The position numbers and the translations under genes were made by a program. From the NCBI GenBank assembly GCA_000018565.1, contig CP000877.1, positions 1 through 64,000 on the forward strand: DNA of 64,000 nucleotides, given 5' to 3'. This DNA is from Herpetosiphon aurantiacus DSM 785. GTDB taxonomy: Bacteria; Chloroflexota; Chloroflexia; Chloroflexales; Herpetosiphonaceae. Positions 52,916 to 62,611 of the stretch are shown one piece after another. The first letter of the stretch is position 1; each line of letters begins with the position of its first letter. The notes beneath the pieces are model-generated. The model was not told the origin of the DNA, ran no database searches, and saw only the letters and a program-made list of their open reading frames with translations.

Positions 52916-52933
52916 TGTGTGAAGGAGGATCAG

Positions 52934-53518
52934 ATGCCAGACGATGCCATAGCAATTGCACAATGGCTCTTGACTAACGCCGGATGGAACCCGGAACGGC
53001 AGATTGATCCAATGCCACTCCTTGCTTGGTATCAAACGCATGGCTATACGCTGTGGCCAGAAGCAGACCTCTTTGTTCGCTCGTTTGGGAGGCTTCAGCT
53101 TGATACCAGTGTGTATAGCGAGCAGCATCTCCCGCCAGAAGCGGTTCCCACGCGGGAACCCATCACTCCCATGCGGTTCCGCTGGTGGCGACACGGGCGA
53201 GCATTTGCCATCCACCTGCATCCCGAAAGCATTCCCGACCTTCCGACCGCGATGCAGGTCTGGTCGACAAGTCGCGTCGTCCAAACACGGGATAGAGCAC
53301 TTCCGCTTGGCACATGCCGTACTCCCTTGAGTCCATACCAACGCCCACTCTTCTTGCATCGTCAGTATGGTCTGCTCCTTGAGTGTCCTGGGTATCGAAA
53401 GATGCAGCCCTTTCCCCTGTTTCAATCGTATGGGACGAGCATGTTGGAATTACTGACCATTATTGTTCGGCAATGCGTGATCTATGAGTGGACGAAAGAT
53501 ACATGGCCATATTCGTGA
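52934..53518 (+). CDS. SUKH-3-like protein 2
   Basis: A 194-residue paralogue of the gene at 52370-52915. The start at 52934 (MPDDAIAIAQWLLTNAGW) has GGAGG five bases upstream. It keeps LLTNAGWNPERQIDP and LWPEADLFVRSFGRLQL, and a similar outline after that (HPESIPDLPTAMQVW, then PLGTCRTPLSPYQRPLFLHR). The middle is shorter in Asp and richer in Arg/His than the sister, so the two may bind different partners. The gene is co-transcribed with the first. Confidence 0.58.
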   Translation: MPDDAIAIAQWLLTNAGWNPERQIDPMPLLAWYQTHGYTLWPEADLFVRSFGRLQLDTSVYSEQHLPPEAVPTREPITPMRFRWWRHGRAFAIHLHPESIPDLPTAMQVWSTSRVVQTRDRALPLGTCRTPLSPYQRPLFLHRQYGLLLECPGYRKMQPFPLFQSYGTSMLELLTIIVRQCVIYEWTKDTWPYS

Positions 53519-53864
53519 TGGATGCCACCTCAGATGCCGTGGAAACGAAAGATGTTCGTATTGCACGTCAGGATAGCGTCTAAGATCTTTGAAAACAAGT
53601 GTCAAGAAAGCAAAAAAAGAACCCTACTCTAACGCTGGATTGTGCGGAATCTGACATCAGGAAAGGGTATACGCCAGAATGACACTACTGAGACAATGGC
53701 ACGCATCGTCGCTCCACGATTACTACGAACAAGAATTATTATGTCAATAAAAGTCGCTTCACGATAGAACATAGAAGTGTATCGTTTCACTCATGGTCTG
53801 ACACGGGTCGCAATTCGGCCCCTAGAAATCCTCCTTTTTACTACCATTTTCATGATTTCCACGC
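53519..53864. other. Intergenic, nothing clear
   Basis: 346 AT-richer bases between convergent genes. A run of A bases near 53600-53625 is the only notable feature. No hairpin with a good T-tail and no gene was found. Confidence 0.4.
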
Positions 53865-56726
53865 TCATTGGAACTGGATAGATTCCTTCAATTCGGCACC
53901 ATATACCCGTAGTCGATTGGTCATTTCATGATCTCGCCCAATACTCTGTTCATACAGCATGCATGCGCGTTCGATTAATCCAACCGCTTCAATTGATCGA
54001 TCTTGAAGCATAAGCAGGCATCCCATATTCTCAATAACGGTTGTCGTATCGGAATGGTGGAGGCGGAGTAACGGCTCATAAAGAGCCAGCGCCTGTTCAA
54101 ACAGATATTGGGCATCCTTAAAACAGCCTTGGGACGCGAACAAAACCGCACAATTATTAAGGAGTACGGCTCGGAGACCATACCCTTTAGCCGTAATCAG
54201 ACTGTTCAGATTATTTCTTGTTGTCGCCGTATCGGGATGCTCCGACCCCAACACCGCTTCCCGTATCGCCAAGGCCCGTTCATAGCACTGCTCCGCATCG
54301 CCATACCGCCCTTGATGCGCAAGGACTCCTCCCAAATTACTGATAACTGCTGCGATCTCGGGATGCCGTGGTCCTACGACCCGCTCATAGATCCCAATCG
54401 CCTGCTCCAAGATGGGCTGCGCCTCCGCATAGCGTTCTTGGTGAATCAACGCAAGGCCGAGATGGTGTATGCAGAGTGCGGTCGCTCGATGCTCCCTTCC
54501 ATGAACACGTTCATTAATCCCAATCGCCCGCTCCATAAGGGTCTGCGCCTGGGCTGCTTGCCCTTGGTTGATTAACGCGAAGGCCCAATTATGGAGGCTC
54601 ATCGCGGTATCCGGATGCTCCGCACCCAAGACGGTTTCGATGATCGCAACAACCGTTTCATGAATGCGTGCAGCAGCAGCATACTGTCCTTGCCGCTCCA
54701 ACATCAGCGCGATATTACTCCGATACTTTGCCGTTGTCGGATGGCTATCTCCCACGAGAGCGGTCGTGATCGCCACCGCCTGTTCATAGCAGTGCTGCGC
54801 CTCGCGATATCGTCCTTGGTGTTCGAGCACAACACCACGATTATTCAAGGACATCGCGGTGTCGGGATGATCGGCTCCTAACACCCTATCCCGAATCGCG
54901 ATGCTTCGTTCGATTAATGGCAGGGCTTCAGCATACGCGCCCTGGTGATCCAAAACGACCCCCAAATTCGACAGAATCCCCCCTGTATATGGATGATCCG
55001 CACCCACTACCTGCTCCGTAATAACCAATGCGTGTTCATACCATGCTTGGGCTTCCTTATACCGCCCTTGATGGGCGAGAGTAACTCCTAAATTATGGAG
55101 GATTCCTGCGGTTATGACATGCCCCATACCAAGGTGTGACCCACAAATGACGAGTGCGCGTTCATAGACGATCTGTGCGGCGGCATAGGCACCGTGCAAT
55201 TGCTCAAATGCGCCAAGCTGATCGGCTAACTGAATCGCCACCAGATCGCCACGGTCTAATGCCCGTAGGGTCACATACCGCATATGGGCAATCAGGGGTG
55301 TCAACCGTTGCGGGTTCCCGCTCGCCGTTACCGTCGCCGTTACCCATGCAAGACACGATTCAACCTCGGCCAACATGTCTAACGATCCTAACCGCGACTG
55401 GACAACTTGCGCCAGCAAGCGATGCAGTACGACGAGTTCAGTGCCATTGAGCAATCCAAGCTGCTGCAAACGACGCAGGGCATCAACCGCATCATCACGA
55501 TCCGTCGTTCGACTCGGATGTCCATCGTCACCAGCCTCGGCAAGCACCAACGCCAGCACCAGATCACACGGGATTGGCACACCTGGCGCACACCACGCCG
55601 CGCCATCGAGCATGCCTAAGGCCAACGCATCAAGCGCATTATTGGGATCAAGCTGGTTAAAACTGAGCATAAAGGTCGCTTCGACATCCAGTTCATGGCG
55701 CGTGGGTGAGGGCAGTGCTCCCCGTCCCTTGAGCGAGCGGTGGGCAATCGTTAAATCCTTGCGGTATTGGCCAATCGTATGATGGGGATAGGTTGCGAGA
55801 TAACTGCCCGCCAGATGCAACGCCAGCGGCAAATGCCCCAGATCCTCGGCAATCGCATCGGCTTCAGCATCGGTCAACCGCGCACAGAGTCGCTGCAATA
55901 ACGCGCGACTTTCGACAGGCGACAACAGCCCAAGCCGAATCTGCGTGAGTGTTGGCCACGCATCGGATCGCGCCGTCACCAGTACGCGACAGCCGCCCAC
56001 CGTAGGCTTCCATTGGTCAAGAATCGCTGGATCTTCACAGTTATCAAAAATGAGCAAGCGCGGCATGGGCGATTGCCAGGCATGCAAAACCCGTTGCACC
56101 TGCTCATCGAGTGCCATTCCGGTGGTATCAAGCTTCAAGCCAACCGCACAGGCCGCAATTTGATTGGCCACCTGATCAGGATCGGCACAGTTCAGCCAAA
56201 ACACCCCGCCCTGAAAATACACCCCATAGCGATAGGAAAACTCCGTCACCAGGCTCGTTTTGCCAATCCCGCCAAGACCCGTGGCCACCGCTGGCATAAC
56301 AACCGCTGGCTGCGCCGTGCCAATCGCCTGCGCGAGCGCGTTCAATTCGGCCTCGCGCCCAACAAAATGGGGACTCGATTCAAAGGGCAGGCGTGAGGCT
56401 TGGGGGAGATCGGAACGCGGCGTGGGCACATCTGTCAAGGGAATCGAGGCAAGGGCTGCAAGGGCAGCGGGTAAGGGATCAATCGGCTGGGGGAGCGTCA
56501 CCGTGACATGCACCTGATTTCCGGCATTGACATCGCCAATCGTGATCGTGGCATTGGTATAATCATTGTTTTGGCCAAGCAGCATCGAAATGGAGTTGCC
56601 ACCCAACAGCGTGGGATGACCCGCAAAGACTGATTCGAGCGCAATAGTCACGCTCGCCCGATCATACTGTGGGCATTTGATGAGAATCGCATCGACCAGA
56701 ACGGCAATGAGGGCTGGCAATTCCAT
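53865..56726 (-). CDS. STAND (NB-ARC)-TPR protein, intact
   Basis: A 953-residue protein paralogous to the broken gene at 40382-44341. The N-terminal helical domain (MELPALIAVLVDAILIKCPQ) and the TNATITIGDVNAG beta stretch are shared. The NB-ARC NTPase has GLGGIGKTSL (Lys156), LLIFDNCED (Asp228) and GHLPLALHLAGSYL. Nine or so tetratricopeptide repeats fill the C-terminal half (GRYKEAQAWYEHALVITEQV and GRYGDAEQCYERALAIREAV, among others). The family serves as ATP-driven sensors in defence, regulation or cell death. GGAG lies upstream of the ATG. Confidence 0.85.
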   Translation of the reverse strand: MELPALIAVLVDAILIKCPQYDRASVTIALESVFAGHPTLLGGNSISMLLGQNNDYTNATITIGDVNAGNQVHVTVTLPQPIDPLPAALAALASIPLTDVPTPRSDLPQASRLPFESSPHFVGREAELNALAQAIGTAQPAVVMPAVATGLGGIGKTSLVTEFSYRYGVYFQGGVFWLNCADPDQVANQIAACAVGLKLDTTGMALDEQVQRVLHAWQSPMPRLLIFDNCEDPAILDQWKPTVGGCRVLVTARSDAWPTLTQIRLGLLSPVESRALLQRLCARLTDAEADAIAEDLGHLPLALHLAGSYLATYPHHTIGQYRKDLTIAHRSLKGRGALPSPTRHELDVEATFMLSFNQLDPNNALDALALGMLDGAAWCAPGVPIPCDLVLALVLAEAGDDGHPSRTTDRDDAVDALRRLQQLGLLNGTELVVLHRLLAQVVQSRLGSLDMLAEVESCLAWVTATVTASGNPQRLTPLIAHMRYVTLRALDRGDLVAIQLADQLGAFEQLHGAYAAAQIVYERALVICGSHLGMGHVITAGILHNLGVTLAHQGRYKEAQAWYEHALVITEQVVGADHPYTGGILSNLGVVLDHQGAYAEALPLIERSIAIRDRVLGADHPDTAMSLNNRGVVLEHQGRYREAQHCYEQAVAITTALVGDSHPTTAKYRSNIALMLERQGQYAAAARIHETVVAIIETVLGAEHPDTAMSLHNWAFALINQGQAAQAQTLMERAIGINERVHGREHRATALCIHHLGLALIHQERYAEAQPILEQAIGIYERVVGPRHPEIAAVISNLGGVLAHQGRYGDAEQCYERALAIREAVLGSEHPDTATTRNNLNSLITAKGYGLRAVLLNNCAVLFASQGCFKDAQYLFEQALALYEPLLRLHHSDTTTVIENMGCLLMLQDRSIEAVGLIERACMLYEQSIGRDHEMTNRLRVYGAELKESIQFQ

Positions 56727-56759
56727 CGGGGACTCCTCACACGACGATTAAGGCTGAGG

Positions 56760-56796
56760 TTTGTTATTAATAGATACATTGCTCGTGCATTTCTGG
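56760..56796 (-). promoter_or_regulatory. Shared STAND-gene leader element, copy 2
   Basis: It matches 44376-44413 and 57926-57962. On the minus strand it reads CCAGAAATGC then TATCTATTAATAAC, followed about 40 bases later by the gene start. Confidence 0.5.
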
Positions 56797-56984
56797 CATG
56801 CAGGGCTAAAAAATCACCTGCATGGGGGAGTATTCAGATCGACCCCTCGTGCTATGGTTGCGCAGCGTGGTTGAAGGCTGGCTGCTGATCGTCGTAGATC
56901 GCCAACCACACCTGACCCGCAACAAGACGATGAAGCGAAATGACGCTGATGCGATCATGATCTCGCTGCCACGAAAGAAGATCC

Positions 56985-57179
56985 ATGCCAATCAAGCCGA
57001 TTAAAGTCAATCGCTATTGGGTCTATCGTGACCTGTGGTCAAACACATGGACGAGCGATATTTCTCAGTGTTCGGCCTTAAACGATCGGAACACCCAAGA
57101 CCGCTTTATCGATCGCTATCTGGTCTCGCACTTTCAACCATCACGCTATCCTGAGCATATGCGCTATCACTACAAGTGA
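56985..57179 (+). CDS. 64-residue protein, doubtful
   Basis: Starts MPIKPIKVNRYWVYRDLWSN. Its stop TGA (57177-57179) is the first bases of a perfect hairpin, the position expected for a terminator. The ribosome site is weak (AAGAAG). The composition is plausible for a small basic, Tyr/Trp-rich protein. No family is known. It is upstream of and convergent with a truncated transposase. Confidence 0.35.
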   Translation: MPIKPIKVNRYWVYRDLWSNTWTSDISQCSALNDRNTQDRFIDRYLVSHFQPSRYPEHMRYHYK

Positions 57180-57216
57180 TGTGGTCACGATTAAGGAGAC
57201 AATCGTGACCACATCA
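57177..57216. terminator. Perfect 16-bp hairpin
   Basis: TGATGTGGTCACGATT (57177-57192) pairs perfectly with 57201-57216 across AAGGAGAC. It starts at the stop of the 64-residue frame and overlaps the end of the truncated transposase, so it may be a two-way terminator or an element end. Confidence 0.5.
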
Positions 57217-57628
57217 GTGGCGCGTGGCGCTGGTAGATCCGCTGATGCTGGCGCAGAATCTTCCAGATCGTGACCGGGGAGGTCGGAAGCGGCTCACTGG
57301 CCAAATCGGGATCACGCTGGAGATAGGCGAGAATGGTTTTGGCTCCGACAATACGGTTGTACTGGGCTGACAGCGTATCGCGTAACTCCAAAATATAGGT
57401 GATCACGCGCTCCGTCCAAGGTGCGGCGGGAGTTTTTCGTGCTCGCGACTGGCTTTGGCAGACGGTTTGCGGATCAGGATGCGGTGGAGACCCAAAGCGT
57501 GCCTTCCATTTTTTGACCCATCCGATGGAACGGTGGGTATCCATCGCCAATTGGCGATTCGACCAGCCTGGGTGGGTATGCAGCAACTGATAGAGCGTTA
57601 TGCGATCGGCAAACCAGCGAGCCGTCAT
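57191..57628 (-). pseudogene. Truncated transposase, N-terminal part
   Basis: A 145-residue remnant with a helix-turn-helix segment (WSNRQLAMDTHRSIGWVKKW), a linker and ILAYLQRDPDLASEPLPTSP, as in the front of IS481-like integrases. The catalytic DDE core is absent; the frame ends in the hairpin at 57177-57216. A stop within a repeat suggests the downstream part was lost by deletion. Confidence 0.55.
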
Positions 57629-57925
57629 GGTGCGTCTCCCGCCATACGTTCGATACCGATGATCATAAGCATAGCATAGGCTACGATGAAGATGAACTAG
57701 GTTACGATGTGCGTGAACAGCACATAGCGCTTAAGGCTGGGGGTTCACACTAAGTCAATAGGTGGGTTACACATACCGATCAATCGTGTTGGCAGAGCGT
57801 TTTTGTACCACTGCAATGGCATAAAAACGCATCAATGATGATGGAAAAGCGGCATATCCTTGGGCAATACTGTCATCGTGAATGATCGGTATATGGTACC
57901 AAGGCAATGGCTTAGCGTGCTAGGG
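57629..57925. other. Intergenic, likely element remnant
   Basis: No gene is seen in about 300 bases. The stretch holds leftovers behind the truncated transposase and ends at the orphan STAND leader. Confidence 0.35.
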
Positions 57926-57962
57926 GTTTGTTGTTAATAGATACCTTTCTCGCACATTTCTG
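57926..57962 (-). promoter_or_regulatory. Orphan copy of the STAND-gene leader
   Basis: TTTGTTGTTAATAGATACC, then CATTTCTG, matches the leaders at 44376-44413 and 56760-56796. No STAND gene follows on the minus strand; a transposase remnant is there instead. It is probably the scar of a lost third copy. Confidence 0.5.
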
Positions 57963-57968
57963 AAATCG

Positions 57969-59192
57969 TTATTCCTCATTGTTTAATGTTAAACGAATAC
58001 GTTTACCATGTTCGCGCATATATTCAGTCTGTTGAATCTTTTTCTGTTGCCACTCTTTTATTTCTTCCATAAAAGGCTCCTTGATCTGAGGACTTATAAG
58101 TAAATGGGCTAATAACCACATCATCGCAATAGCATATGGTTCGCGCGAAGATTCTTCTTGATCAAAAAGATACAAAAGCTCATCAAGATATATGATTGCA
58201 GAAGAGTCATCAGTTTCCACATTCATAAACCGTATGTAATCGCGTATGCGGCGAAATAGCTTCTCACCTATTTCGTCAATTCTTATCTGCCAACGCTCAG
58301 GAATATGATAAACTCGGGATAACAGATCATTAAGCATTGAAATATTAAGCGTGGAGGTGGAATCACTTTTTAAACTAAAGGGAGTAAAATTAAACGGATG
58401 TTCATCGGATATAATTTTTAAGATCAGACTTGTACTTAATCCTGAATGACGATAGGGTAACCAGATTTCATCTAGTCGATATGGCTCTCGTGCTTTTGGT
58501 CTTAGTGGATCTTCAGCAGTTTTTACGCCTGAATTACAACTGTGACAAAGTGGGATAAGATTATATGGATGGATTGCAAGATGCGGATAAATCTTTTTAG
58601 GCAGGTAGTGATCGATATCGGTATAGACGGATAAACCTTCTTTTCGGTGTAAAATCGTGAAATAGGCTGTAGAATCACACACAGGGCATACACATAACCT
58701 GTCGTTCTGAGAAAGAAATGCGTCAAGAAATTCCTGAGCTGTGTATTTTTGGTTTCTTGATCGCTGAAAAAAAAAGGCAGGTAACCCACTTTCACTTCGA
58801 AAAAGATCATAAAAATGGATTAGAAAAGTGGCAGCAGCTTCTTGCCACTCAGACGTTACCTCTGTGGTATCACTGGGATTTGCTAATTGACCATGTGGAT
58901 TGCGTAACAACCGCCATGCTTCATTGAAACGTTGGTTGATCCAATCGCGCTTGACTTGAGAGGTTGTTGATAAATCATTAGAGAAATTTCTAAGCGATGA
59001 TTGTTTGCACACCCAATTAGCAATCTTTGTTGCGTTCTGTGCATAACGAGGTTGTTTCTCAAGCCAACCCTGACAATCATCCTTGCTGAAGCCAGGTGTC
59101 ATTAATGCCCAGCGAAGCAAACGGAATTGCCAAAACATTGCTTTGGTGAGACAGCGACGTGACGTTTCGGGAAGTTCAACCTTATGAAGCAT
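57969..59192 (-). CDS. HNH nuclease (PtuB-like) of the restriction operon
   Basis: A 407-residue protein. The HNH core is at about 170-235: CPVCDS, then DIDHYLPKKIYPHLA and LIPLCHSCNSGVK, giving four zinc-type Cys and the catalytic His. The N-terminal 170 residues are helical. Its start overlaps the end of the AAA ATPase gene by 11 bases, so the two are likely made together. ATPase plus HNH partners are known from Septu (PtuA/PtuB), where the complex degrades phage DNA. Here they follow methylase and specificity genes. It is the last gene of the operon. Confidence 0.78.
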   Translation of the reverse strand: MLHKVELPETSRRCLTKAMFWQFRLLRWALMTPGFSKDDCQGWLEKQPRYAQNATKIANWVCKQSSLRNFSNDLSTTSQVKRDWINQRFNEAWRLLRNPHGQLANPSDTTEVTSEWQEAAATFLIHFYDLFRSESGLPAFFFQRSRNQKYTAQEFLDAFLSQNDRLCVCPVCDSTAYFTILHRKEGLSVYTDIDHYLPKKIYPHLAIHPYNLIPLCHSCNSGVKTAEDPLRPKAREPYRLDEIWLPYRHSGLSTSLILKIISDEHPFNFTPFSLKSDSTSTLNISMLNDLLSRVYHIPERWQIRIDEIGEKLFRRIRDYIRFMNVETDDSSAIIYLDELLYLFDQEESSREPYAIAMMWLLAHLLISPQIKEPFMEEIKEWQQKKIQQTEYMREHGKRIRLTLNNEE

Positions 59193-60741
59193 CGTTACTC
59201 ATCCTATACAGTACCCGCCGGATTCGATAGCTCCAATACCCAGGCCCAACTTCGTTAAGCAAGTCTTTAAGCTTTTGCTGTGCCTGCTTGTTATTACGCT
59301 GGCCAACTTCATCCAATATCGCTTTAACTTTCTTAACAGCATATTGGCCTGTCGCATAAGGCGAATCGAAAACATGAATAATAATATCACTCGGATCAGC
59401 AGCCAGTGTTTTAAGCGTAGGACTCCCAGCACTCTGAGTATATTGCTCTCCACGATGCAACACAATAATATCCTCACGTGGAACATCAGTCAGCGTGATG
59501 CTGGAGTGAGATGTAATCAGGGCATGACACTTGCCATCTTCGAGCAATGTTGCTAAACGATCAACTATCTGGCGTTTCCAGTAGTCATTAAAATGAACTT
59601 CAGGTTCATCAAGCAGAATAAGTTGGTCTTGATCGCGGAGCATACTGAATAGACTCATCCGGCCTATGAAGCTACGTTCCCCATCACTCAACCAAGCAAG
59701 TGGGTGCAATGGTGCATTCTGAGCAATCTCGCGATCTTTAACTGGATCTTCGTCCTTCGGGCCACGTTTAACAAAGATATTAACCTCTTGAAGCACCCGC
59801 TCTGCTGCAATTGCATTCCTACTCAACCGCCGTAGTTGTTGGTAGAAAGCGAAAGCTCCACCCCGGTCGCCCAACAAATCTTGGATACTCGATTGTTGCT
59901 GATCTGTTAAGTCGAAATAGAGTAGCCAGTCAGAACCTATATGCACCGCACGCGTAGCCTTTCGCCCAAGCTCCTGAATTTCACGTCGCTCATTCGAGCC
60001 AGCAAGGTTGAGTCGAAAGCGGAGAGAGAACGCACATACTTGCCGAATGCGAACATCTTCGAAAATATCTTTCATTGAGTTAAGTATGCCATTATGCGAA
60101 AGTTCTGCTAAAACCCCGCATAGTGTTACAAGTGGCAATGCTTCGGTTGGGACAAACGTGATTTTCTGTGATTCTGATTGAGCACTTGGTTCAAAAACAA
60201 TTGATGCCCCTACCCGCTCACTAAGTAGTCGTTGCTCATGCTGAGCGTGAATATCGGAATCTGCTAGTGATCCCGATAGAACTTCAAGCGGATCAAGCGT
60301 AACGCTCTGCTGAGATGGTTTCAAAAGTGTTTGCCATTCCTGCTCTCTGCCTGTTGTAAGGATTATTACTCGTGGTAGGATTTCTTCCAATGAGCCATGA
60401 CGCTCCTGCCATTCAGTATTTACTGTACGCGTGTCTGCTCTTGCCCTGTCCAGCTTTTTTTGGTTAGAATCTTCATCCAATTCATAGTTATAAATGCGGA
60501 TACTCTGCTTGGCATTCGCTGAGCCAAGTTCGTACTCTAGATAGAAGCGAAAGGGCACATCGCTTCCCTTTTCTAATTGCTGGATTATAAAAGTAATAGC
60601 TTGAAGCAGAGTTGATTTGCCGCTGCCATTCTGGCCTACTAGAAAATCAATCCCTAGACGTTCGTTATCCGTGTTATTGAATTTAATCTGAAGATTGCGA
60701 AGAACACGATAGTGTCCAATAGTGCAATGGTGTAGTCTCAT
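59182..60741 (-). CDS. SMC/ABC-like AAA ATPase (PtuA-like, restriction-associated)
   Basis: A 519-residue ATPase of the RecF/OLD/PtuA type. Walker A is GQNGSGKST (Lys42), the ABC signature region is LSDGERSFIGR and Walker B is LILLDEPEVHFND (Asp378), followed by LITSHSSITL with the H-loop His. The middle (100-330) is a helical insertion. Its start overlaps the methylase stop by 4 bases. It resembles ATPases annotated as restriction-system-associated, and the HNH partner next door makes a PtuA/PtuB-type complex likely. Confidence 0.82.
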   Translation of the reverse strand: MRLHHCTIGHYRVLRNLQIKFNNTDNERLGIDFLVGQNGSGKSTLLQAITFIIQQLEKGSDVPFRFYLEYELGSANAKQSIRIYNYELDEDSNQKKLDRARADTRTVNTEWQERHGSLEEILPRVIILTTGREQEWQTLLKPSQQSVTLDPLEVLSGSLADSDIHAQHEQRLLSERVGASIVFEPSAQSESQKITFVPTEALPLVTLCGVLAELSHNGILNSMKDIFEDVRIRQVCAFSLRFRLNLAGSNERREIQELGRKATRAVHIGSDWLLYFDLTDQQQSSIQDLLGDRGGAFAFYQQLRRLSRNAIAAERVLQEVNIFVKRGPKDEDPVKDREIAQNAPLHPLAWLSDGERSFIGRMSLFSMLRDQDQLILLDEPEVHFNDYWKRQIVDRLATLLEDGKCHALITSHSSITLTDVPREDIIVLHRGEQYTQSAGSPTLKTLAADPSDIIIHVFDSPYATGQYAVKKVKAILDEVGQRNNKQAQQKLKDLLNEVGPGYWSYRIRRVLYRMSNDAS

Positions 60742-62609
60742 GAGCTAACCCCAGAGCTAGGAAGCTCCCGCCAAATATCTCGTTCGCTCAACAATCGATA
60801 GGCAGATAGATGCTGGTCTTGCGAATCTATCAGCGTTACGGCAACGATCAGCCCCAGCTTCTCAAATAATTCAAGCATGCTTGCCAGTTCTGATTCAGGC
60901 AAATTTGGTTGTTGTTGATGCAGTGATGCCACATCAAAGTAGTTTGGGGTTTCAAAACCAGTACTAGCACTTTCTGAGTGTACGGTCAGGGTTAGGCTCT
61001 TGATACTATCCCAAATCTGGCGCTGTTCTCTACTAAGTACATCAATCGCGGTCGGTTCTAGCTGCCACACCTGCGCCATCAACCTGCCATCGCCAATTTG
61101 GGGTGCTTCAAGTTTTCTTAAAAGACTATCAATATACTGCGCCATACGACCTTGATTGGCCCGAATCTCAACAAGCAGTTCACTCGGTGGGCGATTGACA
61201 ACCGCCATCTCTTCGGCTGGCAAGTAACGATCGATTTTAAATGTATAGTCTGCCTGCTTAATAATCTGATCTTGAAGAACACGAGTGCCTAGCAAACGGC
61301 CACTTGTTGTGATTGCAATGGCTGAACTATAATGGTCTCCGTTCAAAAGTGTTACTAATTTTGGTTTCTCCTCTTTTGATTTGCTAAACTTCTCTGTAAT
61401 TATATCTTCACGTTGCTGTGTCATTAATTTAATTGGGATAGGATCATTAAGATCTACAATGTAACTTTTACGCTGCGCATCTAAACCAACATTGATTAAA
61501 AAGATATGCTTAGAACCTTGACTGTAACGCTCTACCTGTGTGAATATACTCCCAGCGGGTGCACCAATAATTAAAACACGCTCTTCATCAATAGTAAGTT
61601 GCCGATATGATAATAATTGCTGATCGTCAGTAAGATTCCATGTGTTATCCCACCCAAGTATGCTTTCGATTAATGGAAAATCACTCGCATCAGTCGGTTG
61701 CTTAGTTAGATCTCGCCCACGCCCACGCATATAACCATCACGTTCGGCGCGGATAAACCACGTTCCAGCTTGAGGCACTGATTTCGTAATAAGCAGCAGA
61801 TAGGTTTGGAGTGTACTGAAAGGTTGAAAGGTGTCTTTCGGTAGGGCAATAATCGCATTAATTTGTTGATTTGTGCATAGATTCTTTCTTAGCTCTTTTT
61901 CCCTTCCTCCACCAAACAGGATTCCAGCTGGAGCCAGAACACAAAGCCGACCATTGTCAGCTAGCCATTTGATCGCCTGTTCTATCAGACGGGTTTCACT
62001 CCGACCGGATAAACCTTCTGTGGATACTTGTGTGCCAAATGGAGGATTCATAAGTATTCGATTAACGGAAATGGCTTGCGGATAAGTTAAAGCATCAGCT
62101 ATTTCAATCGTAAAATCTTTGAGTCCATGGAGTGCACAGTTGGCCCAGGCTAATCGTGCCCATTGGGGCGAGATTTCAAGTCCGTTGGTAAGGGTCGGAT
62201 GCTCTGCTGATTGAGCACGCCCTGCAAGCATGCCACCACTACCACAGGCCAAGTCAAGCAGGCTATCGTTGGCTGTCACATGAGCAATAGTACGCATAAA
62301 TTTTACTAGATGGCGTGGAGTAGGATAACGTCCGCCAAGATGGGTTTGGTCGAGGCGAAAGAGAATATAACGGTCGAAGAGTTCAGCTGCTCCTCCCTCT
62401 AGTAGAGTTGAAAGAGCGCTCAGCCGCGTTTTAATTTCATCAACCTTAGGAAGTAGAACTGGCTCACCTTGTAAACCTGAAGGAGGCGACAGGCTGTTTT
62501 GCTCAAGCAGTAACGTCGCGATATGATCGATAATTAGGAGATCATCAACGATCCCCTTTGCTCGAAAGATCTTCCATATCTCGTTCAACCCTGCTGCAAT
62601 ATCTGCCAT
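60738..62609 (-). CDS. hsdM: Type I-like N6-adenine DNA methylase (HsdM)
   Basis: A 623-residue methyltransferase. The SAM-binding motif LLDLACGSGG is at about 139-148 and the catalytic NPPF starts at Asn188. The N-terminal helical domain (DRYILFRLDQTHLGGRYPTP just before the fold) is as in HsdM. The C-terminal 200 residues are longer than usual and hold a possible winged-helix segment (LPESELASMLELFEKLGLIV). It would modify host DNA to protect it. It starts 2 bases after the specificity gene stop. Confidence 0.85.
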   Translation of the reverse strand: MADIAAGLNEIWKIFRAKGIVDDLLIIDHIATLLLEQNSLSPPSGLQGEPVLLPKVDEIKTRLSALSTLLEGGAAELFDRYILFRLDQTHLGGRYPTPRHLVKFMRTIAHVTANDSLLDLACGSGGMLAGRAQSAEHPTLTNGLEISPQWARLAWANCALHGLKDFTIEIADALTYPQAISVNRILMNPPFGTQVSTEGLSGRSETRLIEQAIKWLADNGRLCVLAPAGILFGGGREKELRKNLCTNQQINAIIALPKDTFQPFSTLQTYLLLITKSVPQAGTWFIRAERDGYMRGRGRDLTKQPTDASDFPLIESILGWDNTWNLTDDQQLLSYRQLTIDEERVLIIGAPAGSIFTQVERYSQGSKHIFLINVGLDAQRKSYIVDLNDPIPIKLMTQQREDIITEKFSKSKEEKPKLVTLLNGDHYSSAIAITTSGRLLGTRVLQDQIIKQADYTFKIDRYLPAEEMAVVNRPPSELLVEIRANQGRMAQYIDSLLRKLEAPQIGDGRLMAQVWQLEPTAIDVLSREQRQIWDSIKSLTLTVHSESASTGFETPNYFDVASLHQQQPNLPESELASMLELFEKLGLIVAVTLIDSQDQHLSAYRLLSERDIWRELPSSGVSS

Positions 62610-62611
62610 TG

